Below are positions 29,762-38,521 of a DNA stretch of 64,000 nt, piece after piece. The notes beneath the pieces were generated by a model. The model was not told the DNA's origin. It was given only the letters and a program-made list of their open reading frames with translations, and ran no database searches. Source of the stretch: Paenirhodobacter populi (GTDB taxonomy: Bacteria; Pseudomonadota; Alphaproteobacteria; Rhodobacterales; Rhodobacteraceae); the NCBI RefSeq assembly GCF_004022215.1, contig NZ_SAUZ01000017.1:62001-126000 (forward strand), in the 5' to 3' direction. The number at the start of each line of letters is the position of its first letter. The stretch's first letter is position 1. Both the position numbers and the translations under genes were made by a program.

Positions 29762-30763
29762 ATGTCGGGTCATCACCCCACCACGCCGCTGACGCCGACC
29801 GCGCGGCCCCATTCCGCGGCCGCGGTGATCCGCAAGGGTCTGCTGCTGGTCGTGCTGGTGCTTTTGCTGGCGGCGCCGTTTCTGGTCTATCCGATCTTCG
29901 CGATGAAGCTGTTGTGCTTCGCGCTGTTCGCGGCCTCGTTCAACCTGCTCCTGGGCTATACGGGCCTGCTCAGCTTTGGCCATGCCGCGTTTTTCGGCGG
30001 GGCGGCCTATTTCACCGCCCATGCGGCCAAGGTCTGGGGCCTGACGCCGGAGCTGGCGCTGGTCGTCGGCGTTGCCGGGGCCTCCGCGCTCGGTCTGGTG
30101 TTCGGGCTGCTGGCGATCCGCCGTCAGGGCATCTATTTCGCCATGATCACGCTGGCGCTGTCGCAGATGTTCTTCTTCTTCTGCCTTCAGGCCCGGTTCA
30201 CGCATGGCGAGGACGGCATCCAGTCGGTGCCGCGCGGGGCGCTGTTCGGGCTGATAAACCTGTCTGGCAACTATGCGATGTATTACTTTGTTCTGGCGGT
30301 CTTTTTGATCGGTGTCGGGATCATCTACCGCTTCGTCAATTCGCCCTTCGGCATGATCCTGAAGTCGATCCGCGAGAACGAACAGCGCGCGGTGTCGCTT
30401 GGCCTGTCGGCGGCGCAATACAAGCTCGGTGCCTTCGTGATGTCGGCGGCGCTGGCGGGTCTGGCGGGCGGGCTCAAGGCGCTGGTCTTCCAGTTCGCCA
30501 CGCTGACCGATGTCGGCTGGCAGATGTCGGGCGAGGTGATCCTGATGTCCCTGCTGGGCGGGATCGGCACGATCATCGGCCCGATGGTCGGCGCCGGTCT
30601 GGTGGTCACGCTGCAAAACGTGCTCGCCACGTCGGAATTCCCGGTGACGGTCATCACGGGCCTTGTCTTCATGGTCTGCGTGATGGTCTTCCGCCGCGGC
30701 ATTCTGGGCGAGTTCTATGCCTCGCGCCTTGGCCGCAAGCTGGGCTTCGGCCTGCCCGGCTGA
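29762..30763 (+). CDS. livM: Liv-type ABC transporter permease (LivM)
   Basis: A 333-residue permease with about ten helices and a polar 25-residue N-terminus. LivM signatures include SFNLLLGYTGLLSFGHAAFFGGAAY and the EAA-like loop FGMILKSIRENEQRAVSLG. The start is 1 nt after the livH stop. It completes the five-gene importer. Confidence 0.9.
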   Translation: MSGHHPTTPLTPTARPHSAAAVIRKGLLLVVLVLLLAAPFLVYPIFAMKLLCFALFAASFNLLLGYTGLLSFGHAAFFGGAAYFTAHAAKVWGLTPELALVVGVAGASALGLVFGLLAIRRQGIYFAMITLALSQMFFFFCLQARFTHGEDGIQSVPRGALFGLINLSGNYAMYYFVLAVFLIGVGIIYRFVNSPFGMILKSIRENEQRAVSLGLSAAQYKLGAFVMSAALAGLAGGLKALVFQFATLTDVGWQMSGEVILMSLLGGIGTIIGPMVGAGLVVTLQNVLATSEFPVTVITGLVFMVCVMVFRRGILGEFYASRLGRKLGFGLPG

Positions 30764-30775
30764 TTTCTGACAGAA

Positions 30776-30823
30776 CCGGGGGGCGGTTGTCCCCCGGACC
30801 TTTCGCCAGACGCCGCAGGCGTC
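30776..30823 (+). terminator. tandem hairpins after livM
   Basis: CCGGGGG/CCCCCGG (30776-30797) and GACGCC-GCA-GGCGTC (30809-30823) follow the livM stop and precede the GMC gene. They may lower read-through. Their shape resembles the hairpins of the CCATAAATATCCCGGGGG modules, but the core is missing. Confidence 0.45.
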
Positions 30824-30844
30824 GGAACAGAAGATGGCACCCCC

Positions 30845-32431
30845 ATGGAACATTATGACTTCATCATCGTCGGCGCCGGCAGCGCGGGTTGCGTTCTGGC
30901 GGCCCGGCTGTCCGAGGATCCGCGCAACCGCGTGCTGCTGATCGAGGCGGGCAAGCGCGACAACTACCATTGGGTGCACATCCCCGTGGGCTATCTGTAT
31001 TGCATCAACAACCCGCGCACCGACTGGTGCTTCAGCACCGAGCCGGAGCCCGGCCTGAACGGCCGCGCGCTGGCCTATCCGCGCGGCAAGGTGCTGGGGG
31101 GCTGCTCCTCGATCAACGGCATGATCTACATGCGCGGACAGGCGGCGGATTTCGACGGCTGGCGGCAGCTGGGCTGCACCGGCTGGGGCTGGGACGATGT
31201 GCTGCCGCTGTTCCGCGCGCAGGAGGATTTCTACGGCGGCGCCTCCGACATGCACGGCGCGGGTGGCCCGCTGCGGGTGGAAAAGGCGCGGGTGCGCTGG
31301 CAGGTGCTGGATGCCTTTCTGGAGGCCGCCGAACAGGCAGGCATTCCGCAGACGCCCGATTTCAACACCGGCACTAACGAAGGCGGCGGCTATTTCGATG
31401 TGACGCAGAAGAATGGCTTTCGTTTCAGCGCGGTGCGTGCCTTTCTTAATCCTGCGTTGAAACGGCCGAACCTGCGGGTGATGACCGAAACGCAGGTCGA
31501 GCGGCTGTCGATCGCCTCGGGCGAGGTGCAGGGTGTGATCGTCCACGGCCCGGCTGGACGGAGTGAAATTCGTGCCCTGCGCGAGGTGATCCTGTCGGCG
31601 GGTGCGATCGGCTCGCCGCATATCCTCGAACTGTCGGGGATCGGCGCGGGGGCGCAGCTTGCGGCGCTTGGCATCACCCCGGTGCTGGACCGCCGCGATG
31701 TCGGCGAGAACCTGCAGGACCATCTGCAATTGCGCATGATCTACAAGGTGACCGGCGTGCCCACCCTGAACGAAAAGGCTACGCGGCTGACGGGCAAGGC
31801 GCTGATCGGGCTGGAATATGCGCTGAAACGGTCGGGGCCGATGTCGATGGCGCCGTCGCAGGTGGGCATCTTCACCCGCTCCGGCCCGGAAAAGGCGACG
31901 CCCGATCTGGAATACCACCTGCAACCCGTCAGCCTCGACAAATTCGGCGAGGGGGTGCACCCGTTCCCGGCGATGACCGCTTCGGTCTGCAATCTGCGGC
32001 CGGAAAGCCGGGGCTCGGTCCATGCCCGGGTGTCGGATTTTCGCGCGGCCCCGGCGATCCGGCCGAACTATCTGTCGAGCCCCGCGGATACCGAGGTGGC
32101 GGCCCGCGCCATCAGCCTGACGCGGCACATCGCCTCGATGCCCGCGTTCATGAAATACCACCCCGAGGAATACCGCCCCGGCCCGGATTACCAGACGCGC
32201 GAGGATCTGGTCCGCGCGGCGGGCGAAATCGGCACGACGATCTTCCACCCCGTCGGCACCTGCCGGATGGGCACGGATGACGGCGCCGTGGTCGATCCGC
32301 AACTGCGGCTGCGCGGGATCGGCCGGTTGCGGATCGCCGATGCCTCGGTCATGCCGCGCATCACCTCGGGCAACACCAATGCGCCGACGATGATGATCGG
32401 GGAAAAGGCGGCGCGGATGATCCTTGGGTGA
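30845..32431 (+). CDS. GMC-family oxidoreductase (choline/alcohol dehydrogenase-like)
   Basis: A 528-residue FAD enzyme. The FAD-binding loop [19 protein letters not shown] is at the N-terminus, GMC signature 1 is near residue 80 ([21 protein letters not shown]) and signature 2 near 255 ([15 protein letters not shown]). The catalytic His is in [10 protein letters not shown] (about H468) and the second catalytic position in SGNTNAP (about N512). It oxidises a primary alcohol to an aldehyde. It follows the Liv-type importer on the same strand, so it may act on the imported compound, but no substrate can be named. Confidence 0.85.
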   Translation: MEHYDFIIVGAGSAGCVLAARLSEDPRNRVLLIEAGKRDNYHWVHIPVGYLYCINNPRTDWCFSTEPEPGLNGRALAYPRGKVLGGCSSINGMIYMRGQAADFDGWRQLGCTGWGWDDVLPLFRAQEDFYGGASDMHGAGGPLRVEKARVRWQVLDAFLEAAEQAGIPQTPDFNTGTNEGGGYFDVTQKNGFRFSAVRAFLNPALKRPNLRVMTETQVERLSIASGEVQGVIVHGPAGRSEIRALREVILSAGAIGSPHILELSGIGAGAQLAALGITPVLDRRDVGENLQDHLQLRMIYKVTGVPTLNEKATRLTGKALIGLEYALKRSGPMSMAPSQVGIFTRSGPEKATPDLEYHLQPVSLDKFGEGVHPFPAMTASVCNLRPESRGSVHARVSDFRAAPAIRPNYLSSPADTEVAARAISLTRHIASMPAFMKYHPEEYRPGPDYQTREDLVRAAGEIGTTIFHPVGTCRMGTDDGAVVDPQLRLRGIGRLRIADASVMPRITSGNTNAPTMMIGEKAARMILG

Positions 32432-32440
32432 CGAGGACCT

Positions 32441-33442
32441 TCAGCCTTCGACCCCCGACCAGTCCAGCACGATGAACGGCTCCGCGATGCGGCGCGCGGC
32501 GATGTCGGCATAGAGGGCCGCTGGATCGTCGGGCGCGCGGATCCGCACCAGACCGTCGAGCGGAATCCGCCCCTCGGCCAGCCAGCGCAGCGCCCGCTCG
32601 AACCCGCCGAAGATGCTGTGCGGCGCGTTGTTGTAGCCCCCGAGGAGTTCCTCCCACCGGAAATCGCGCCCGAGCAGCGGTAATTGCCATTCCCAGCCCG
32701 ACCGCAGGGTGATGAGGCCGTTGAACACGACATCGAGCAGATCATGCGCCGAGATGTCGGTCAGCTTGCGCCACGGCACGCCGATCAGCACCGCCTCGCC
32801 GTCTCGGCGCAGCATCCGGCAGCCGTCGCGCACGGCGCCTTCATGCCCCGAACATTCGACGATCAGCGCCACCTTGCCGGGCAGCTCCGCATCGTCGAGC
32901 GGCATGGCCGCGCGCACGTCGGCAATGCCGCTTTGCTCCGCCATCGCCCGGCGACCGGGATCCGGGTCGACCACCGTGACCCGGTATCCGCCGATGCGGA
33001 ACAGATGCGCCGCGAGGAAGCCGACAGGCCCCGCCCCGGTGACGATGACCGGATCGCCCGGCCGGGCGCGGGTGGTCATCAGTGTGGTCATCGACACGCC
33101 CATCAGCCGCGCGATCACCGCCGTTTCGGGGGCCATTCCGTCGGGCAGCGGCAGGGTCAGCGCGGCGGCATGGGTCTGCACCGAACGGTGCGGCCCCATG
33201 GCAAAGCGCAGCGCGCCCGGCCGGACGCCGGTGACGGCAGCGCCGACCTCGTCCACCCGGAACACCGCCGCATAGCCGGGACGGATGGGGAAATCGTCGC
33301 CATTCGCCCAGCCAAGCTCGGTCCCCTGACTGACGAGGGTGCACAGCGTCCGGCCGCGGATTTCATCCGGGGCGAGCGGCGCATCGGTGCAGGGCGCGAG
33401 CGTAAAGCTGTTGCGGGCGGGAAACAGGATCTCTTGCGGCAT
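32441..33442 (-). CDS. zinc-type alcohol dehydrogenase-like protein (MDR superfamily)
   Basis: A 333-residue medium-chain dehydrogenase/reductase. The NAD(P)-binding loop VTGAGPVGFLAAHLF lies near residue 150. The N-terminal catalytic domain has LVSQGTELGW and PGYAAVFRVDEVG, as in the BchC/threonine-dehydrogenase-like branch; the usual GHE zinc motif is absent, so the catalytic zinc may be missing. It is the third gene of a minus-strand operon after a GMC oxidoreductase and a VOC protein, 9 nt from the latter. The substrate is unknown. Confidence 0.75.
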   Translation of the reverse strand: MPQEILFPARNSFTLAPCTDAPLAPDEIRGRTLCTLVSQGTELGWANGDDFPIRPGYAAVFRVDEVGAAVTGVRPGALRFAMGPHRSVQTHAAALTLPLPDGMAPETAVIARLMGVSMTTLMTTRARPGDPVIVTGAGPVGFLAAHLFRIGGYRVTVVDPDPGRRAMAEQSGIADVRAAMPLDDAELPGKVALIVECSGHEGAVRDGCRMLRRDGEAVLIGVPWRKLTDISAHDLLDVVFNGLITLRSGWEWQLPLLGRDFRWEELLGGYNNAPHSIFGGFERALRWLAEGRIPLDGLVRIRAPDDPAALYADIAARRIAEPFIVLDWSGVEG

Positions 33443-33451
33443 TCCGGCCCC

Positions 33452-33970
33452 CTATCCCCGCGCCTTCGGCGACCATTGCGGCGGACCACCGGCCCGTTCC
33501 GCGCCAAGCGGGCCGTCCATGCTGACGATTTCCAGAAACTGTCCCCACGGCGTGCGCAGATAGCACCATGTCAACCCCTCCATCGGCCCGGCGTCGACAT
33601 AGGTCGGGCCATCGAAGACATCGACCCCGGCCGCGCGCAGGCGATCGGCGGCGGCAAGGCAATCGTCCACCTCGAAGGCGATGTGATAGCCGCCGGGCTG
33701 CGAGTTGCGTGGGACGGGGCTGTCGGCCTCGGGATCGCCCGCGTATTCGAAGATCTCGAGGTTCGCGCCGTTGCCCGCCCGCAGCACGCGGATGTCACGG
33801 ATGCGGCTGGCCTCCGCCGCGCCCAGACGGCGCGCCATATAGGCGTCGTCCACCAGCAGCGGCCCGGTGGAGAGGCAGGTGACCGCGCCGAACAGGGTCT
33901 CGAAGAACGACACCGCCTGCGCCATGTCGGGCACGGTGAAGCCGACATGCTGAATTCCATGAACCTTCAT
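33452..33970 (-). CDS. VOC-family (glyoxalase/dioxygenase fold) protein
   Basis: A 172-residue protein with two beta-alpha-beta-beta-beta modules. Metal-ligand-type positions are visible at HVGFTVPD (H8), LEIFEY, GYHIAFEVDD and FLEIVSMD. The family includes glyoxalases, methylmalonyl-CoA epimerase and extradiol dioxygenases; none can be chosen. It is the middle gene of the GMC-VOC-MDR operon, so it probably isomerises or cleaves an intermediate of that pathway. Confidence 0.75.
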   Translation of the reverse strand: MKVHGIQHVGFTVPDMAQAVSFFETLFGAVTCLSTGPLLVDDAYMARRLGAAEASRIRDIRVLRAGNGANLEIFEYAGDPEADSPVPRNSQPGGYHIAFEVDDCLAAADRLRAAGVDVFDGPTYVDAGPMEGLTWCYLRTPWGQFLEIVSMDGPLGAERAGGPPQWSPKARG

Positions 33971-34007
33971 CGGATGATCCTGTTGTCAAAGGGAAAGCCC
34001 GGCCCGA

Positions 34008-35645
34008 TCAGGCCAGGACGGCTGCGCGATCCTGTGCGGCCTGCGGCACCTCGGCGGGTGCCGGCGCCTGCCGGCCCCGGATCAGATCCGCGGCCTTTTC
34101 GGCGATCATGATCGTTGCCGCATTGGTGTTGGCCGAGGGGATCAGCGGCATGACCGAGGCATCGGCGATCCGCAGCCCCGTCATGCTGCGCAGCCGCAGA
34201 TCCGGCGTCACCACCGCCATGTCGTCATGCCCCATCCGGCAGGTTCCGACGGGATGGTGATCGGTCTTGGCCATGCGGCAGGCGTAATCGAACAGCGCCC
34301 CGGGGGTGTTGACCTCGGGTCCCGGCAGGGCCTCGCGCCGGATGTAGGGGCGCAGCGCGGGCTGGGCCAGAATCTCGCGCGCCATCCGCAGCCCTTCGAG
34401 CGACATTTCCAGATCATAGGGATCGGACCAGTAGTTCGGATCGATCAGCGGCGCGGCGGCCGGATCGGCCGAGGCCAGCCGCACCGTGCCCCGCGAGCGC
34501 GGCCGCATCAGCGCGGAATTGAGCGTGACGCCCGAGCCCGAGAGCGACACGATGCCCTTCTCGATCCCCGAGCCCTGACCGAAATGGAACTGCATGTCCG
34601 GCCATTCCGCCGCCGGATCGGCATACCAGAAACCGCCCGTTTCAAACAGGGAAGCCGTCACCGGACCGGATTTGAACAGCAGATATTGCAGCCCCGCCAG
34701 CGCCGAACGGTCGAGCCGCCGGACCGGATCGTAACTGTGCGGGCCGGTGCATTCCGCCAGCACGCACAGGTCGAGGTGATCTTGCAGGTTCTCCCCGACG
34801 CCGGGCAGATCGTGCCGCACCGGCAGGCCGGTGCCGCGCAGATGATCCGCCGGGCCGATGCCCGACAGCATCAGCAGACGCGGCGAGCCGATGGCCCCGG
34901 CGCTCAGCACCACCTCGCGCGCGGCGGGGATGAATTCGCCGGTGGCGGTTTCGATCCCGGTGGCGTGGGTGCCGTCCAGCCGGATGCGGGCGACCGTCAG
35001 GTCGGTGCGCACCGTCAGGTTCGGCCGCGCCGCCGCCGCGCGCAGATAGGCGACGGCGGTGGAGGACCGGCGCCGGTCGCGCTGCGTGAGTTGATAAAAC
35101 CCCACCCCCGCCTGCGTCGCGCCGTTGAAATCCGGATTGTAGGGCATGCCCCATTCCTGTCCGGCGCGGATGAACGCCTCGCAGATCGGCAGGGCGCCCT
35201 TGGGGTTCGACACGCCAAGCGGGCCGTCCTCGCCGTGATAGGCGTTGAACAGGCGCTCATTGCCCTCGGCCCGGCGGAAATAGGGCAGGACATCGCGATA
35301 GGACCAGCCCTCGCAACCCGCCTCGGTTTCCCAGCGGTCGTAGTCGCGCCGGTTACCGCGCGCGTAGATCTGGGCGTTGATGCTGGACCCGCCGCCGATG
35401 ACCCGCGCCTGCGTATACCACAGCACGCGGTCCCGCATGTGGCGCTGCGGCACAGTGGACCAGCCCCAGCTGCCGACGCCCCGCGTCATCCGCGCGAATC
35501 CCGCCGGCCAGTGATACAGGAAGGAACGGTCGCGCCCCCCTGCCTCGATCAGCAATACCGATGTTTCAGGATCTTCGGACAGCCGCGACGCCAGGACGCA
35601 ACCCGCCGATCCTCCTCCCGCGACTATATAGTCGAAGCCGGTCAT
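34008..35645 (-). CDS. GMC-family oxidoreductase (second copy)
   Basis: A 545-residue FAD enzyme. The dinucleotide loop [20 protein letters not shown], signature 1 ARVIGGGSSINAQIYARG, signature 2 GAIGSPRLLMLSGIG and the catalytic [11 protein letters not shown] are all intact. It is only distantly similar to the GMC gene at 30845, so it is not a recent duplicate. It is the first gene of the minus-strand operon. An operator-like GTAAC element lies 13 nt upstream of its start, suggesting repression by a regulator not in the window. Confidence 0.85.
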   Translation of the reverse strand: MTGFDYIVAGGGSAGCVLASRLSEDPETSVLLIEAGGRDRSFLYHWPAGFARMTRGVGSWGWSTVPQRHMRDRVLWYTQARVIGGGSSINAQIYARGNRRDYDRWETEAGCEGWSYRDVLPYFRRAEGNERLFNAYHGEDGPLGVSNPKGALPICEAFIRAGQEWGMPYNPDFNGATQAGVGFYQLTQRDRRRSSTAVAYLRAAAARPNLTVRTDLTVARIRLDGTHATGIETATGEFIPAAREVVLSAGAIGSPRLLMLSGIGPADHLRGTGLPVRHDLPGVGENLQDHLDLCVLAECTGPHSYDPVRRLDRSALAGLQYLLFKSGPVTASLFETGGFWYADPAAEWPDMQFHFGQGSGIEKGIVSLSGSGVTLNSALMRPRSRGTVRLASADPAAAPLIDPNYWSDPYDLEMSLEGLRMAREILAQPALRPYIRREALPGPEVNTPGALFDYACRMAKTDHHPVGTCRMGHDDMAVVTPDLRLRSMTGLRIADASVMPLIPSANTNAATIMIAEKAADLIRGRQAPAPAEVPQAAQDRAAVLA

Positions 35646-35657
35646 ACACTCCTCCAG

Positions 35658-35677
35658 TATGTAACCAGTTCGTTATT
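35658..35677. promoter_or_regulatory. operator-like element 1 (GTAACnAGTTnGTTA)
   Basis: TATGTAACCAGTTCGTTATT lies 13 nt upstream of the second GMC gene. It matches element 2 (35791-35816) in opposite orientation at 13 of 16 core positions. Likely binding site of a TetR- or GntR-like repressor. Confidence 0.5.
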
Positions 35678-35790
35678 TGCGCCACTATGGGGATCGGAAA
35701 TGAAACGTCAAACGAAATCTTGCACCTGCCCATTACTCGGTGGTGTGTCGGCTCGGTGGATCACATAAATGTTGACCGGCCGCCTGTCCG

Positions 35791-35816
35791 TATGTAACTA
35801 ACTAACTCGTTACTTT
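35791..35816. promoter_or_regulatory. operator-like element 2 (GTAAC...GTTAC)
   Basis: GTAACTAACTAACTCGTTAC (35794-35813) is an inverted repeat with GTAAC/GTTAC ends and repeated TAAC units. It stands in front of the leader peptide and SDR operon. Paired with element 1 it suggests joint control of the two divergent operons. Confidence 0.5.
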
Positions 35817-35833
35817 GTGAAGAGGGAGGCTTC

Positions 35834-35884
35834 ATGAACGGACATTACCGCACGCCCCTGCGGCGCGCGACCGGGCGGACATAG
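35834..35884 (+). CDS. putative 16-residue leader peptide upstream of SDR
   Basis: A small reading frame MNGHYRTPLRRATGRT with the strongest ribosome site in this interval (AGGGAGGCTTC before ATG). It stops at 35882-35884, 3 nt before the SDR start, whose own ribosome site is weak. Four of its 16 residues are Arg. It may couple translation of the SDR or act as a sensing leader. No homologue is known to me. Confidence 0.4.
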   Translation: MNGHYRTPLRRATGRT

Positions 35885-35887
35885 CCC

Positions 35888-36673
35888 ATGTCACCGGAAG
35901 CGAAAAGAAAGACATCCCCTGTCGCATTCGTGACCGGCTCCACACGGGGTATCGGGCTGGCGATCGCGACGGAACTGGGCCGCCGCGGCTTTTCGGTCGC
36001 GCTCAATGGCCGTGATGAGGGTGAGGCCATGACAGGCGCCCTCGACCAGCTGCATCGGGCCGGCATCCGGGCGATCGCCGCGGCGGGCGACATGTCGAAA
36101 CCGGAAAACCACCGCCGTGTTCTTGACCGGATCGAGGATGACCTCGGGGCGATCGACTGTCTCGTGTGCAATGCCGGCGTGGGCCCCCTGCGGCGCACCG
36201 ACCTTCTGGACGTTGCCGAGGACAGCTTTGACCATTGCCTTGCGTCCAATGCGCGCGGCCCGTTCTTTCTGGCGCAGGAATTCGCCCGGAGGGTCGGCGC
36301 GCGACAAGGGGGGCATCGGTCGCTCGTCTTCATCTCTTCGGCGAACGCCGAGGCGGCCTCGTTGAACAAGGCGGAATATTGCGTGTCCAAGGCCGCCGTC
36401 GCGATGGTCGCCAAGGTGTTCGCGATGAAGCTCTCGCCTCTCGGGGTGCAGGTCGTCGATGTCCGGCCGGGGATCATCCGCACGGATCTTTCCCGCCCGG
36501 TGCTGGCGGAATACGAACGGCGCATCCGCGAAGACGGGCTGACGCTGAGCCCGCGCATCGGCCTTCCCGAGGATATCGCCTGCACCGTCGCGGCGATCGC
36601 TGCGGGGGATCTGCCCTATCTGACCGGCGCCGTCCTGCCGGTTGACGGCGGCCTGTCCATGGCGAGGTTCTGA
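35888..36673 (+). CDS. short-chain dehydrogenase/reductase
   Basis: A 261-residue classical SDR, FabG-like. The cofactor motif TGSTRGIGLAIA is near residue 17, NAGVG near 95, and the Ser-Tyr-Lys triad is ISSANAE, then YCVSKAA. A Pro-Gly motif (VRPGIIRTDL) follows. It oxidises or reduces a hydroxyl/keto group with NAD(P). It is first of five closely spaced genes ending in a TRAP transporter and overlaps no neighbour (1-nt gap to the AroE-like gene). Substrate unknown. Confidence 0.83.
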   Translation: MSPEAKRKTSPVAFVTGSTRGIGLAIATELGRRGFSVALNGRDEGEAMTGALDQLHRAGIRAIAAAGDMSKPENHRRVLDRIEDDLGAIDCLVCNAGVGPLRRTDLLDVAEDSFDHCLASNARGPFFLAQEFARRVGARQGGHRSLVFISSANAEAASLNKAEYCVSKAAVAMVAKVFAMKLSPLGVQVVDVRPGIIRTDLSRPVLAEYERRIREDGLTLSPRIGLPEDIACTVAAIAAGDLPYLTGAVLPVDGGLSMARF

Positions 36674-36674
36674 C

Positions 36675-37466
36675 ATGCAGATCAACGGGAAAACCGCCGT
36701 CTATCTGGTGCTCGGAAACCCGATCGCGCAGGTCAGATCGCCGGGCGTCTATACCGACTGGTGCCGGGAACGCGGCATCAACGCCGTTTTCGTCCCGTTC
36801 CAGCCCGCGGTCGAGGCCGGGGGCGAGGTCTTGAAGGCCTTGTCCCACGTGCCGAATCTGGCGGGCCTGATCGTCACCATTCCGTTCAAGCCCCTTGCCG
36901 CCGGACATTGCCGGACGCTCACGCAACGCGCCCGGGCGGCGGGGGCGGTGAACGTGATGCGCGCCAACGGCGACGGGACGTGGCATGGCGATGCGCTCGA
37001 TGGTGTGGGCTGCGTCGCGGCGCTGCGCGGGCATGATGTCGCGATCCGGGGAAGCCACGTCCATGTCACCGGATCGGGCGGCGCGGGGGCCTCGGTCGCG
37101 GCGGCGCTGGCCGAAGCGGGCGCGGCGCGGCTGTCTGTCGAGGATCTGGTCCCCGAACGCGCGGCGGCGCTGGCCGGGCGTCTGCGGCAGACATTCCCCG
37201 GTCCGGATGTCCGCACCGGCCGGGACGGCGTGGAGACGGCCTCGATCATCGTCAACGCATCGCCCTCTGGCATGCAGGCGACGGATCCGTTGCCGCTGGC
37301 ACCCGAGGTCTTCGCCCCCGGCAAGGTCTTCGTCGAGATGATCATGCAACCCGCATGCACCCCGATGATGGAACATGCCCGAGCGCGGGGCAGCCTCGTC
37401 CTGCCCGGCGCGGAGGTGCTGGAGGGGCAGAAACACGAAACACTGAGGTTCTTTGGCTTGTCTTGA
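36675..37466 (+). CDS. shikimate dehydrogenase-like protein (AroE family), divergent substrate site
   Basis: A 263-residue AroE-fold dehydrogenase. The catalytic Lys (K72 in VTIPFK) and Asp (D109 in GDALDGVG) are kept, as are the AVN motif, the NADP-side GSGGAGASVA loop and the late Gln (EGQKHE). Residues that hold shikimate hydroxyls differ: the first Ser of the SxS motif is Val (V20 in IAQVRSP) and the Asn of NVTxPxK is Ile. A biosynthetic aroE is thus unlikely. A quinate-like or other cyclic hydroxyacid is more probable, in line with the neighbouring SDR and TRAP importer. Confidence 0.78.
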   Translation: MQINGKTAVYLVLGNPIAQVRSPGVYTDWCRERGINAVFVPFQPAVEAGGEVLKALSHVPNLAGLIVTIPFKPLAAGHCRTLTQRARAAGAVNVMRANGDGTWHGDALDGVGCVAALRGHDVAIRGSHVHVTGSGGAGASVAAALAEAGAARLSVEDLVPERAAALAGRLRQTFPGPDVRTGRDGVETASIIVNASPSGMQATDPLPLAPEVFAPGKVFVEMIMQPACTPMMEHARARGSLVLPGAEVLEGQKHETLRFFGLS

Positions 37467-37498
37467 TGACCCCGAGCAGGGGATGGGAGGAGGAAACC

Positions 37499-38467
37499 AT
37501 GAAATACGGAACACTGGGGATGATCGCGGCGGCGATCTCGCTGAGCGCGGCGCAGGCCATGGCGGTCGAACTGACCGCGGCGCATGTCAACCCGCCGGGA
37601 GAGCCGTCCAACATCGCCTTTCAGGAACTGGCGAAGCGGCTGAACGCGGGGGAGACCGGCATCACCTTGCAGGTTTTCCCGCAAGGGCAGATCGGCGGCG
37701 AGACGGACGCGCTTGAACAGGTCCGCTTCGGCGCGCTGTCGATGACGACCGTGGCCAATGCCTCGCTGTCCTCTTTCGCGCCGTCGGCGGGCGTCTATGA
37801 CCTGCCCTACCTGTTCCGCGATGGCGACACCCATCCGTGGATCGTCGTGGACGGCGAGATCGGCAAGGATATCGAAGCCAGGATCGAGGCCGAAACCGGG
37901 ATGGAGGTCCTTGGCTGGTGGAGCGGCGGCCTGCGCCATGTCTTCACCCGCAACAGCCCCGTCACCACGCCCGCGGACATGTCCGGCCGCAAGCTGCGGG
38001 TGATCGGCAGTCAGGTCTATCTGGACAGCTTCAACGCCATGGGCGCGCTGGCCACCGCCATGCCCTACGGCGAGGTCTACACATCGCTGGCGACGGGCGC
38101 CATCGACGGGGCGGAAAACGACACCTCGGGCTACAGGAACGTGAAGTTCTACGAACAGGCGCCGAACCTCAGCCTGACGGGGCACTTCTTCTTGTTCAAG
38201 CCGGTTCTGGCCAACCGCCGCGAGATGGATCGCCTGTCGCCCGAACAGCGCGCGGAATTCGACCGGATCTTCGCCGAGGTGACCGCCATGCAGCGCGACC
38301 TGTTCCGCAGCAATTTCGAAAGCGACATCGAATGGCTGAAGGCGAACGGCGTCAATGTGGTCGAGGTCGACCGCACGGCCTTTGCCGAAAAGGTCCAGCC
38401 CGTCGTCGAAAAGCTGTCCGCCACCTTCGGGGCCGATCTGGTCCAGCGGATCCGCGATGCGCAGTAA
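37499..38467 (+). CDS. TRAP transporter substrate-binding protein (DctP family)
   Basis: A 322-residue periplasmic protein. Its signal peptide ends near residue 22 (AQAMA), and the mature domain has the TRAP hallmarks: LRVIGSQVYLDSFNAMGA, with the carboxylate-binding Arg in KLRV, then GAIDGAEND. GGGAGGAGGAAACC precedes the ATG. TRAP systems import organic acids with Na+. The neighbouring dehydrogenases suggest an alicyclic or sugar-acid ligand, not proven. Confidence 0.88.
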   Translation: MKYGTLGMIAAAISLSAAQAMAVELTAAHVNPPGEPSNIAFQELAKRLNAGETGITLQVFPQGQIGGETDALEQVRFGALSMTTVANASLSSFAPSAGVYDLPYLFRDGDTHPWIVVDGEIGKDIEARIEAETGMEVLGWWSGGLRHVFTRNSPVTTPADMSGRKLRVIGSQVYLDSFNAMGALATAMPYGEVYTSLATGAIDGAENDTSGYRNVKFYEQAPNLSLTGHFFLFKPVLANRREMDRLSPEQRAEFDRIFAEVTAMQRDLFRSNFESDIEWLKANGVNVVEVDRTAFAEKVQPVVEKLSATFGADLVQRIRDAQ

Positions 38468-38494
38468 CCCGATCCCTTCCCGGTCAATCGCAGA

Positions 38495-38511
38495 GGCCGG
38501 TTTCTCCGGCC
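38495..38511 (+). other. intercistronic hairpin between dctP- and dctQ-type genes
   Basis: GGCCGG-TTTCT-CCGGCC lies in the 54-nt gap after the binding-protein gene. Such hairpins commonly protect the 3' end of the abundant binding-protein mRNA or reduce read-through to the membrane genes. Confidence 0.55.
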
Positions 38512-38521
38512 AAGTGAGGTC

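Noticed and set aside
32441-33442. Bacteriochlorophyll enzyme BchC as identity of the MDR protein
   Set aside because: Only the general MDR fold and a GTE-type segment match; there are no photosynthesis genes in the window.
36675-37466. Biosynthetic shikimate dehydrogenase (aroE)
   Set aside because: Key hydroxyl-binding residues differ and the context is a catabolic TRAP operon.
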